From Fructobacillus papyrifericola (GTDB lineage: Bacteria; Bacillota; Bacilli; Lactobacillales; Lactobacillaceae): a stretch of DNA of 64,000 nt. Below are positions 1 through 7,498 of the stretch, piece by piece. The stretch spans positions 38,106 through 102,105 of the forward strand of contig NZ_JAAMFJ010000007.1 in NCBI RefSeq assembly GCF_018437235.1, written 5' to 3'. The position numbers and the translations under genes are program-made. The notes beneath the pieces were generated by a model. The model saw nothing but the letters and a program-made list of their open reading frames with translations. It did no database searches and had not been told where the DNA came from. Numbering within the stretch: the first letter of the stretch is position 1; each line of letters starts with the position of its first letter.

Positions 1-363
1 CGTTTGTCAACGGTTGTTGCCGCCATTTTGCGTGGTAAGAACAAGCCAACTTTCACGCCGAACGTTGACATGGGTGACAACGTCATCATCATCAACGCTT
101 CAGAAGTAAAGTTGACTGGTAAGAAAGCAACCGACAAGATTTACTACCACCACTCAAACCACCCAGGTGGCTTGAAGGAACGTACGGCTGGTAACTACCG
201 CCAATACGATCCAGAAAAGTTGTTGGAATTGTCAATCAAGGGTATGTTGCCTAAGACTTCTTTGGGTCGCAAGCAAGGTTTGAACCTCCACGTATACGCT
301 GGAGCCGATCACAACCACGCTGCACAAAAGCCTGAAGTGCTTGACATCAACAAGTTAGTTTAA
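1..363 (+). CDS. rplM: 50S ribosomal protein L13, C-terminal part (5' end outside window)
   Basis: Large-subunit ribosomal protein L13. The reading frame is open from base 1, so the start codon lies upstream of the window; about 120 C-terminal residues are visible. Recognisable L13 stretches are [13 protein letters not shown] near the end and the conserved [10 protein letters not shown] block. The stop TAA at 361-363 is followed 17 bases later by the S9 start, the usual rplM-rpsI operon. Codon use is that of a highly expressed gene. The call is firm; only the missing N-terminus limits it. Confidence 0.97.
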   Translation, partial: RLSTVVAAILRGKNKPTFTPNVDMGDNVIIINASEVKLTGKKATDKIYYHHSNHPGGLKERTAGNYRQYDPEKLLELSIKGMLPKTSLGRKQGLNLHVYAGADHNHAAQKPEVLDINKLV

Positions 364-380
364 GAAAGGAGACCAAGAAT

Positions 381-776
381 ATGACTGAAGCAGTACAATA
401 TGCCGGAACCGGTCGTCGTAAGAACTCAGTTGCCCGTGTACGTTTGGTACCAGGTACTGGTGCAATTACGATGAATGGTAAGTCTATTGAAGACTACATT
501 CCTTTCCCTAACTTGCGTGAAGTTGTTTTGCAACCATTCAACGCAACGGATACTTTGGGTAACTACGACGTTCTCGTTAACATTAACGGTGGTGGTTTCT
601 CAGGTCAAGCTGGTGCAACTCGTCACGGTATCGCCCGTGCCTTGTTGACGGTTGACCCTGACTTCCGTTCAGCATTGAAGCAAGCTGGTCTTTTGACTCG
701 TGACGCTCGTATGAAGGAACGTAAGAAGCCAGGTCTTAAGAAGGCCCGTAAGGCATCACAGTTCTCAAAGCGTTAA
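381..776 (+). CDS. rpsI: 30S ribosomal protein S9
   Basis: Small-subunit ribosomal protein S9, 131 residues, the normal length for Firmicutes. The N-terminal block [16 protein letters not shown] and the basic C-terminal tail ending in QFSKR are diagnostic; this tail reaches the P-site tRNA in known ribosomes. A Shine-Dalgarno AAAGGAGA lies just before the ATG. It is cotranscribed with rplM and ends in a strong terminator. Confidence 0.98.
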   Translation: MTEAVQYAGTGRRKNSVARVRLVPGTGAITMNGKSIEDYIPFPNLREVVLQPFNATDTLGNYDVLVNINGGGFSGQAGATRHGIARALLTVDPDFRSALKQAGLLTRDARMKERKKPGLKKARKASQFSKR

Positions 777-796
777 TCTTTGGATTACCGTTTTAC

Positions 797-826
797 AAAA
801 AGTCCGCATTCGCGGGCTTTTTTGTT
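797..826 (+). terminator. Rho-independent terminator of rplM-rpsI
   Basis: Stem AGTCCGC/GCGGGCT (801-807 with 812-818, one G-T pair), loop ATTC, then a T-run. Almost the same sequence recurs at 3383-3410. Confidence 0.9.
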
Positions 827-975
827 TGCATAAAAAGTCACGAGCGAATAAGAATAAGGTTGTCACAATAGCTTTTATTTGTTTTCTAAACTTATAGGGA
901 ATAATCGACTTTTATTTAGAAAAAAGAGTTTTAATAGACAAAACATTCGTTTTTTATTCGAATATTATCTGAATA

Positions 976-1005
976 TTAAACAATTTTTCCAAATAGTGCT
1001 ATACT
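976..1005 (+). promoter_or_regulatory. Probable promoter of the 1047-3369 gene pair
   Basis: Extended -10 TGCTATACT ends at 1005, with a weak -35 (TTAAAC) about 18 bases upstream. The preceding 100 bases are very AT-rich and carry two direct GAATATT copies around 959-976. Confidence 0.55.
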
Positions 1006-1046
1006 CGGTATTGTGTAAAAAATAGCATAGTAATAAAGGAGAAAAA

Positions 1047-1988
1047 ATGACGAGTCGTAATGAATGGGAAGAGTACTTTGAACTAGTGAACGACCGAAAG
1101 CCTAGTGCGGATGAAATTGCTGCTGCCTTGCAGCGCGGTGAATTCGCAGAAGGAACCGGTCAAGAAAACTTTGATCAGCGTGCCCATGAAGACGCAAGAA
1201 AAGCAGAAGAACGTGTTTCAGAAGGTGCGGAACGTGCGAAGGAACAAGCCAACGTTGCCTTCAACTCAGCTAAGAAGCATGCGGGTAATTACTTTGCCTG
1301 GTTTAAGAACCGGGCTTTGCACCCAACCAACTATATTAATGAGGAAGAACCAAATAAGCTTTACCTTTGGTTGAGCTTTGCCTTTACCTCAATTCTGTCT
1401 GCTGGTATTTTCTGGAATGTCATTCGTCGAATTTTCGACGCCTTCTACAACTATATGACGAGCGAATATAGCCGGTCAGACGCTCAAAACGTTTCAAACT
1501 TGGCCGGTCGTGTTTTGCCTTCCGCCTTCTTTGACTTTTTGATTGCCTTTGTCATTCTTTTCTTGGCATCATTGGCTGGTTTGGCCTTGGCATCACGTGG
1601 GAAGGAATCCTTTAAGGCCTTGACCTTGAAGTACTTGACCTTCCAACCAACGGCCATGATCTTTGCCATTCTTGGTTTTCTTTATTCATTTGTGGCTTCG
1701 ATTCCAAGTATTAACAACATTAACGATATCGAATCAGCTATTCAAGGAATCGCTGTAAACGTTGGTATTTTAGTTGTTTTGCCTTTGTTGGCAGTCGCAG
1801 TCACGACGATTGCTGCCACTTACTTCGTTCAAATTTACCGTCAAAATGATCAGAAGTTTGACTTGATTTGGTGGCAGATGATTCAAGCCGTTATCACGGG
1901 TCTTGTGATTTACATCGGCTATGCAGTCATCGTTGCCCCAATGTTTAAGTCACTGATTTCGACATTGATGAGCGGTTCAAACTTCTAA
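1047..1988 (+). CDS. Membrane protein with five predicted TM segments, Yip1-like topology
   Basis: A 313-residue integral membrane protein of unknown function. Residues 4-33 form a helical motif W-x3-F-x4-N-x-R-x-P-S-x2-E that is repeated in the next gene. Residues 40-80 are charged, helical and rich in Ala, Glu and Lys. Five hydrophobic segments follow at about 105-126, 157-183, 200-218, 234-261 and 277-300. The layout recalls Yip1/DUF-type membrane proteins that often accompany zinc-ribbon proteins in lactic acid bacteria, but I cannot name the family with certainty. An AAAGGAG Shine-Dalgarno precedes the ATG. The next gene starts 10 bases after the stop, so the two form an operon. Confidence 0.8.
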   Translation: MTSRNEWEEYFELVNDRKPSADEIAAALQRGEFAEGTGQENFDQRAHEDARKAEERVSEGAERAKEQANVAFNSAKKHAGNYFAWFKNRALHPTNYINEEEPNKLYLWLSFAFTSILSAGIFWNVIRRIFDAFYNYMTSEYSRSDAQNVSNLAGRVLPSAFFDFLIAFVILFLASLAGLALASRGKESFKALTLKYLTFQPTAMIFAILGFLYSFVASIPSINNINDIESAIQGIAVNVGILVVLPLLAVAVTTIAATYFVQIYRQNDQKFDLIWWQMIQAVITGLVIYIGYAVIVAPMFKSLISTLMSGSNF

Positions 1989-1998
1989 GGGGGCGTCT

Positions 1999-3369
1999 AT
2001 GAACCAGCAAGAATGGCGAGATGCCTTTAAAAAGGCGAATGGTCGCGAACCATCGCTTGAAGAGTTTAAGCAGGCAAAGGCAAAGAGTTTTGCTCTTGGG
2101 AATTCTGCTGAAAGTGCGCAAAACGAACTGAAGAATTGGGTTCGTCAATTCGAATCGGACTACAACCGTAAGCCATCATTACAAGAGGTGAAAGAACGAC
2201 GGTTTATTCCAGCAAACGATGGCCAAACGGTCCAAGGAACCAGTGCAAGCAATCAGTCATCTGCTGCAAGAGCTCAAGGTGCAACACCACACCGTCAACG
2301 AAAAAATGGTAAGAAGAAGCATCGCAGTATTTGGGCTTTGGTGATTGTCCTTGTCCTCCTCATTGCCGGTTTCCTCTTTGGACAAAACTATTATTCCTAT
2401 GATGCTTCGATGGACCGTGCCGCTTCAATGCTAAAGCGGCACAACCTCGATCAATACAGCCACCAGATTGTTTGGTCTGATTCAAAGGATACGCTGTCGG
2501 GTAGTGAAGCAACGCCGATTGCAAATTGGATGTCGGAAGGTTTCACCAAGCAGAGCATTAAGAAGCTTTTGGCTAACAATAACTATGGATTGACCTTGCA
2601 GAAGACGGGAACCAAGTTCTTCTTCTTTAACGACTACAAGGTGGTCGCCACTCCTGTGACGATGAAAATTTCAACTTCCGACTCTGGTTTGACGGTTAAG
2701 GTCAATGATAAAGTCGTTGATAACGATTCCGATGAGGATAGCGACATTACCGTTAAGCACCAGGCGCCTGGTTTGTATGACATCACCGCTACTGGTACAT
2801 CAGATGGCGACAAGGTGAAGGCTAACTATCGAAATATTCTTGGCTATGAACGTGTCGTGGATATTGACTTGAACGCGAAGAAGCTTTCTTCCTCTTCGTC
2901 GTCATCGAAGAGTAAGCTATCAAAGGACGAAGCAAGCACCTTGATTCAATCAATGGCGGATTTGATGTCAGCCAAGGGGGCTTCCTCGAATTCCGACTAC
3001 AATAGTTCGGTTGATGCCGATGACGTCTTTGTTGACGGTTCGGATAACAAGGCTTACACCGACTTTTCACAGATGATTGACAACAACAAGACCAAGTCAA
3101 AGCGGGTGGCCGATTCCGTTGCCTTTAACTCGCCAGACGTTCAAGATGTTTCGTCAACTGGTCAGAACAAAGCCGATGTGACCTTCAAGATTTCCGAAGT
3201 CTTCCACTATACCGAAGATACCGATCCTGACAACCATACTTCCGGTGACTTGACACAGGTATACCTGCTAAAAGCACACGTCAAGTATGACAAGGATTCT
3301 TCGAAGTGGTTGATCGATAGTATTGATTCCGATCAGAAGAAGTTGTCAGAACAAGACAACACGAAGTAA
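1999..3369 (+). CDS. TcaA-like single-pass membrane protein with large extracellular part
   Basis: 456 residues. The cytoplasmic N-terminus carries two copies of the W-x3-F-x4-N-x-R-x-P-S motif (about 3-31 and 46-73), the same motif that opens the upstream gene. One membrane segment lies at about 111-131. Outside, residues 135-295 resemble the repeated domains of TcaA/YvbJ-type proteins (a helical part, then a beta domain ending NYRNILGYERVVDIDL). After a Ser/Lys linker the C-terminal 120 residues look like an NTF2-like fold. TcaA proteins are linked to cell-wall stress and glycopeptide response in staphylococci; that role here is inference. It is cotranscribed with 1047-1988. Confidence 0.7.
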   Translation: MNQQEWRDAFKKANGREPSLEEFKQAKAKSFALGNSAESAQNELKNWVRQFESDYNRKPSLQEVKERRFIPANDGQTVQGTSASNQSSAARAQGATPHRQRKNGKKKHRSIWALVIVLVLLIAGFLFGQNYYSYDASMDRAASMLKRHNLDQYSHQIVWSDSKDTLSGSEATPIANWMSEGFTKQSIKKLLANNNYGLTLQKTGTKFFFFNDYKVVATPVTMKISTSDSGLTVKVNDKVVDNDSDEDSDITVKHQAPGLYDITATGTSDGDKVKANYRNILGYERVVDIDLNAKKLSSSSSSSKSKLSKDEASTLIQSMADLMSAKGASSNSDYNSSVDADDVFVDGSDNKAYTDFSQMIDNNKTKSKRVADSVAFNSPDVQDVSSTGQNKADVTFKISEVFHYTEDTDPDNHTSGDLTQVYLLKAHVKYDKDSSKWLIDSIDSDQKKLSEQDNTK

Positions 3370-3382
3370 TTGATTACGTTAC

Positions 3383-3410
3383 AAAAAGTCCGCATTTGCG
3401 GGCTTTTTTG
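3383..3410 (+). terminator. Rho-independent terminator
   Basis: Stem AGTCCGC (3387-3393) with GCGGGCT (3398-3404), then six T. Nearly identical, including flanks, to the terminator at 797-826. Confidence 0.9.
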
Positions 3411-3461
3411 TTTTCTTAAAAAGTCGTCTGTACTCGTGAAAACCTTTCCTTCCAATCGTTT

Positions 3462-3490
3462 TTGACAAGGAATGACATTAGCGGGAAAAT
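3462..3490 (+). promoter_or_regulatory. Probable promoter of the adhesin gene
   Basis: Consensus -35 TTGACA at 3462-3467 with GAAAAT or AAAATA 17-18 bases downstream. The transcribed leader contains a perfect 7-bp hairpin with a GCGA tetraloop (TCCAAGC/GCTTGGA, 3530-3547) before the Shine-Dalgarno. Confidence 0.5.
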
Positions 3491-3576
3491 AGGGCAAGAG
3501 AAGGACCGGTTTTAATAAGCGGGCCTGGGTCCAAGCGCGAGCTTGGATCGACTACTTTTTGAGGAGAGAAGGATTC

Positions 3577-4997
3577 ATGGATGAGAAGAAGTGGACGAGT
3601 CGAATCGAACGGGCTTCAGAGAACAAAGGCCGCTTGAAGAAGCGTTTTTGGCTGCTGCCAATGTGACTTTACTGATCTTTTTTGGCTTAAATGTTTTGAC
3701 CTTTGAGACAAATAATGAAAATGAGTTTCAAAACTTTCACCGGGGCAACGGTTCGGCCGCTGCTTCGGCCGTTTTGAATCCCAAGGACTATATTACCAGC
3801 ATCTCCCTTTCGGATAGCTCCCATCCCGGTAGCAGCCAGTACGGGGTCTATGATAACCTGCAGGCCATTTGGAACTTTGCGGTGCCGGATGACGCTCAGC
3901 TTTCAGCTGGTGATACGCTGACCATTCCGATTCCCGATCAGTTAGCGGTCCTGACTGATGATAATTTCAATATCAAGTCCACGGCCGGCAATATCTTCGC
4001 TGCCGTTCACGTGGACAAGGATGCCAGGACGGTCGTGGTGACTTTTAACGACTATACCGCCCAGGCCATTAAGACCCACACGGTGACCGGTAAGTTGAAG
4101 TTGCCGCTGACCTTCCAGAGTGGCAAGATTCAGCCTGGTAAAGACAACGTGATTCCTTGGGGCATTGGCGATTTGAAGACGGTCGTTAACGTTGCGCCGT
4201 CAAGCAACATCACCAAGTCCGAGCAAATCTTCAAATGGTCTTGGTTTGACCCCGAAGACAAGGACCTAATTCACTGGCGGATTCGTCTGAACGCCCTGTC
4301 GGACTTAGACATTCAAAACGGGGTGATTAGCGATCAGGTCTTGAGTAACCACCAGATTGTTTCACCAATCACAGCTAACTACGCGACCTTTACCGACGTG
4401 AACCACTACACGCTGGGAGCGGCCATTCCGGCTAGTCAGATTCATCAGACCTCCGGCAACGACTTTACCGTCGACGTGGGGAACACGCACAGTTCGGTCG
4501 TTGTTGGCTATGGCACGCGTATTACCGATGGCGAAGACTCGCCATCATACGGGAACACGGCCAAGTACACGGCCAGCAACCTGCCCGGTGATTCGATTAC
4601 CGTTTGGCAGGGGCTGACCAATGGCTCTGGTTCGGCTAATTCTGGTAACCGGCCAACGCCGCAGCCAAATCCAAATCCTGACCCAAATCCAAACCCACAG
4701 CCGGATCCAAATCCGACACCTAACCCTAGTCCCAACAAGGGCGGCAATGACCAGCCCAAGGATAAGGGGGACAAGAAGGGTTCTGACCAGCCGGCGAAGG
4801 GAGCATCGAATAGTGACGATAACCAAGCCAAGGCGCCTGCACAAAGTGTCACAGCCGACTCCGTTGCTTCGGCCTTCCGGATTGGCAAGCCATTGCCCGA
4901 GACCGCCCAGGTCGTCGGCAAAAAGCTGCCCGTGCTTTTGGGACTGGCCACGGTGATGACCGTCGCTCTCAGCTGGTACTTCAGCAAGAAAAAATAA
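3577..4997 (+). pseudogene. Cell-wall-anchored collagen-binding-type adhesin (MSCRAMM-like), frameshifted in the signal peptide
   Basis: The best start is ATG 3577, 5 bases after GAGGAGAGAAGG. This frame gives a basic N-region ending KGRLKKRF, then stops at TGA 3664. The frame open from about 3591 to 4997 continues with a hydrophobic core (VTLLIFFGLNVLTF) and the mature protein. Adding one T to the five-T run at about 3643-3647 joins both into one 473-residue protein with a normal signal peptide. The mature part has two beta-rich domains resembling the SDR-like Ig and collagen-binding folds (about 70-340), a Pro-Asn-Pro-Asp/Gln spacer, and a sorting signal LPETA, hydrophobic stretch, KKK. LPETA is a variant of LPxTG. 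As written, the protein would lack its signal peptide. A sequencing slip or phase variation is possible. Confidence 0.75.
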
Positions 4998-5007
4998 GTA
5001 AGTAAAA

Positions 5008-5030
5008 AAGCAGCCACTTGGCTGTTTTTC
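5008..5030 (+). terminator. Rho-independent terminator of the adhesin gene
   Basis: CAGCC (5011-5015), loop ACTT, GGCTG (5020-5024), then TTTTTC. Confidence 0.8.
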
Positions 5031-5170
5031 TTTTGGCCTCAGGGGGTTGGCAAAGTCGTAAGTAAGAGTCGCAGACAGACGGCAACAGGCACCAGCCGCT
5101 TCTGCCCCAGTCACTGCCAATTCATGGTAAACTGAATTATCATTAAAAATCATAACCAAGGAAGAAAAAC

Positions 5171-5299
5171 ATGGCATTCATTAACAAGGTTATCAACGCA
5201 TTTAAGCAAATCCGTCCCCGCACCTGGCTGATCGTGGCCATCTTGATTCTGGCCATCATCGCCATTGCCCCATCAGCCTTTCAGGGACTGGAACGCTAA
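5171..5299 (+). CDS. Small hydrophobic membrane protein, 42 residues
   Basis: A short reading frame opening MAFINKVINAFKQIRPR, followed by one membrane segment (about residues 18-34) and a polar end QGLER. The Shine-Dalgarno AAGGAAG sits 6 bases before the ATG, a TATCAT-like -10 lies about 35 bases upstream, and a terminator follows directly. The basic amphipathic N-terminus plus a single TM segment resembles many small membrane peptides, including type I toxins, but I do not recognise a family and no antisense RNA is evident. Confidence 0.55.
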   Translation: MAFINKVINAFKQIRPRTWLIVAILILAIIAIAPSAFQGLER

Positions 5300-5310
5300 A
5301 GTCAAAAAAG

Positions 5311-5345
5311 AAGCGAGTAGCTTGCGCTGCTGGCTTTTTTTATTA
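5311..5345 (+). terminator. Rho-independent terminator of the 42-residue gene
   Basis: Imperfect stem AAGCGAGTAGC/GCTGCTGGCTT (9 of 11 paired) followed by seven T. Confidence 0.7.
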
Positions 5346-5361
5346 GGATTAGCCAGAAAGC

Positions 5362-5412
5362 TGTCGATAACTCGGTCGATAAGTGCACGAATTCCACACA
5401 GCCTGTCGATAA
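5362..5412 (+). repeat. Three GTCGATAA octamers
   Basis: GTCGATAA occurs at 5363-5370, 5375-5382 and 5405-5412. The reverse complement of two copies with flank, TTATCGACA, differs by one base from the DnaA box TTATCCACA. They lie directly upstream of the 50-bp tandem repeat. Function unknown. Confidence 0.5.
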
Positions 5413-5420
5413 GTAGAAAA

Positions 5421-5660
5421 GGGATTGTTGAAAAGCTAGCGACTTTCAAGGTTTTTGGCAGGACGAACCGTTCATTATTGAAAAAAGAGCGAAATTTCAA
5501 GAAAGAACGTTCGAAATCAATTATTTATTGAAAAAACGGCCAAATTTCAATAAAGAGCGTTCGAAATCAATTATTTATTGAAAAAATGGCGAAATTTCAG
5601 GAAAGAACATACGGAACCGATTATTTACTGAAATAATGGCTAAATTTCAATTAAAAGCAG
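5421..5660 (+). repeat. Tandem repeat, 50-bp period, about 4-5 copies
   Basis: Copies start at 5471, 5521, 5571 and 5621 (the last about 40 bp), with a degenerate copy at 5421-5470. Each carries the dyad TTGAAA, about 11 bp, TTTCAA (varied in the last copy), often containing the palindrome GAAATTTC. Copies 1 and 2 also share CGTTCGAAATCAA. The array is non-coding and AT-rich. It belongs to a gene-free stretch (5300-6205) that also holds a hairpin terminator and a candidate RNA gene. Confidence 0.85.
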
Positions 5661-5709
5661 ACAATGAATTTCATAAAGTATTCAGGTCAAGTAATCGGGT
5701 GTAAAAAAA

Positions 5710-5738
5710 GGGAAGAATCATCAGATCCTTCCTTTTTT
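5710..5738. terminator. Bidirectional hairpin terminator in non-coding stretch
   Basis: GGAAGAATC (5711-5719), loop ATCA, GATCCTTCC (5724-5732), flanked by an A-run and a T-run. No gene ends here, so it may close a transcript crossing the repeat array. Confidence 0.65.
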
Positions 5739-5995
5739 GATACCGTAATTTAAAGTTTTCACAAAACATTTCTTTCAAAATGACAAAATATAGGAAACAC
5801 TGTAATACCGATTTGCTTCGAAAATCCATAACATAAACCGTTAAAAGTCAGTATTCAAGCCGTTTATCGGCAAAGATTAAAAATAGCTAGCCAATGAAAC
5901 GCTGAAACAATGAGTCTAACTTAGAAAATTAACGGTAAGCAAATTGTAATTTTGCTGTATCTTTCACAAGTATCTTTGTGATATTATGAATATGC

Positions 5996-6110
5996 ATAAT
6001 GATAAGCAGCAAGTTGGAGCTTGTCCTCAAGTTATGCACGAAGTCTTTTTTCTGTTATCGATTTCATCTCGACCCAACTTGCATCCTCAACCTCGGTTGG
6101 GGCTTTTTTT
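5996..6110 (+). ncRNA. Candidate structured small RNA ending in an intrinsic terminator
   Basis: No reading frame fits, but the stretch is densely self-complementary. GCAAGTTGG (6009-6017) pairs with CCAACTTGC (6074-6082). GCATAA (about 5994-5999) pairs with TTATGC (6032-6037). CTTG/CAAG and TCGA/TCGA hairpins lie inside. CCTCAACC/GGTTGGGG (about 6085-6102) plus eight T make a strong terminator. TATTAT (5982-5987), or CATAAT at 5995-6000, could be the -10. TCACAA/TTGTGA flanks 5964-5981 as a possible operator. It could be an independent sRNA or a leader of the gene at 6206. No Rfam family was recognised. Confidence 0.5.
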
Positions 6111-6205
6111 TATGCTTTCAGAACATAAGTATAACAATTTGTGACTGGCTAAACGTTTATAACCAATAGTGGTAGAATGAAACTAATCTATATGAGGAGA
6201 ATGTT

Positions 6206-7438
6206 ATGAATCAATCAGATGAATTGTTGAATCAAGTTCAAAATGAGATGAAATGTGTCGTTTCATATCAAAGCGGATTGTTGGCGCTTAAAGACATGAA
6301 GGCGCAACTAAATAGTTCAGAAGAATATGCTAGACAAATTGGTTCAAAGCAGCATAAGCTGGCCAAAAAGTTAGCAAATGTAACAGGAAAACTTGAGAAT
6401 AAAGATCAGTTTAAAAGTAATTTGTTGGCGGAAAATAGTCATGCTGGAATTGATCAGTACAGGCCGAAAATAAAAAAGGATAATGCTTCAATTCCAGTTC
6501 AAGTGTTCATTTTAGACTTTTTAATTTTGATGATTTCGGTTTTGTTGTCATTTGTTTTTGGTTCATTCAAAGCAACAGCAATGCAATTAGTAACTGGTGA
6601 TTCTTCACAGACTCTTTTGAACGCGGCTTCCATTGCACCATTTGTGGCGATTTTCTTTATAATTTTTAGGCATAAATATCCAAAGGAAGTACACCGCAAC
6701 AACATGTTTTTGAATCGTAAGTTATTGGTTCGACTGTTCTGTGTGCTTCAAATAATTGCTGGATTCATTATTCCAACTGTAATGATTCGAAACTTTGGGA
6801 ATGTTCAACCTGCGATTGCAATTTTATTTCCAATTTTATTAATTGCCAGTTTCATTATCACTGTTCCAATTTTTGGTAAAATTGCAAAAAAATATAATAG
6901 TCGTTTTGTACAGGAACAAAACAAACATGATGCAGTTGTCTTCAATAAAGGCCTTAAAAAACTGGAAGAAGAACAAAGTGAACTGCAAAGTGAAAATAAT
7001 TGGTTGTTGTCTGTTGTTAATGACGTGGATAATAGTATTGCCCAAATGAAGAATGTTCAATTACCTGCTGCCGAAAAGGAAGTTCAACGATTGCATGATG
7101 CGCTTCCAGGAAAAATTAAAGTTCCCGACAGGTATTTATACGATGTCTTGTATTATCAGTATTTAGTTGAAATTGTTAAAAGTGATCAAGCTAAAGAAAT
7201 TGGTGAAGCACATCGCATAGCGACTGATCGTTGGACTGAGCAGGTACATCACAATGAAAACCATAAGGATGCAGAAACAATTAAGGATCTTGTAAGTAAA
7301 CAAATGGATAAACAAGACGTTGCATTAGAAGGAATTATGAAGGAATTTTGGCAATTAAACACAAGTGTTCAAAGTGGATTTAGCGACGCTAGTGATCGTA
7401 TGAGGGATGTTGAAGATGCCATCAATGGACGCGATTAA
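6206..7438 (+). CDS. Coiled-coil membrane protein of unknown function
   Basis: 410 residues. An N-terminal helical region (1-95) is followed by four hydrophobic segments (about 98-122, 137-156, 172-192, 200-222). A long charged region with coiled-coil character (230-300) then leads to a helical C-terminus ending in a polar tail. The Shine-Dalgarno GAGGAG precedes the ATG. The gene is AT-rich compared with the flanking housekeeping genes, stands alone between two terminators, and lies at the edge of the defence island. I recognise no family. Central TM hairpins between cytoplasmic coiled coils would suit a membrane sensor or effector, but that is speculation. Confidence 0.8.
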   Translation: MNQSDELLNQVQNEMKCVVSYQSGLLALKDMKAQLNSSEEYARQIGSKQHKLAKKLANVTGKLENKDQFKSNLLAENSHAGIDQYRPKIKKDNASIPVQVFILDFLILMISVLLSFVFGSFKATAMQLVTGDSSQTLLNAASIAPFVAIFFIIFRHKYPKEVHRNNMFLNRKLLVRLFCVLQIIAGFIIPTVMIRNFGNVQPAIAILFPILLIASFIITVPIFGKIAKKYNSRFVQEQNKHDAVVFNKGLKKLEEEQSELQSENNWLLSVVNDVDNSIAQMKNVQLPAAEKEVQRLHDALPGKIKVPDRYLYDVLYYQYLVEIVKSDQAKEIGEAHRIATDRWTEQVHHNENHKDAETIKDLVSKQMDKQDVALEGIMKEFWQLNTSVQSGFSDASDRMRDVEDAINGRD

Positions 7439-7457
7439 TCTTGTATTTTAATTAAAA

Positions 7458-7486
7458 AAGGCCACACCATAAGGTGTGGCCTTTTT
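7458..7486. terminator. Bidirectional terminator between convergent genes
   Basis: GGCCACACC (7460-7468), loop ATAA, GGTGTGGCC (7473-7481), A-run before and T-run after. Confidence 0.9.
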
Positions 7487-7498
7487 ATCCATTCAAAA

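Noticed and set aside
4508..5177. Long antisense frames opposite the adhesin Pro/Asn repeat
   Set aside because: They mirror the low-complexity spacer, have no ribosome site and contain no recognisable domain.
5421..5660. Possible CRISPR array
   Set aside because: The 50-bp units abut directly with no unique spacers, and no cas genes are present.
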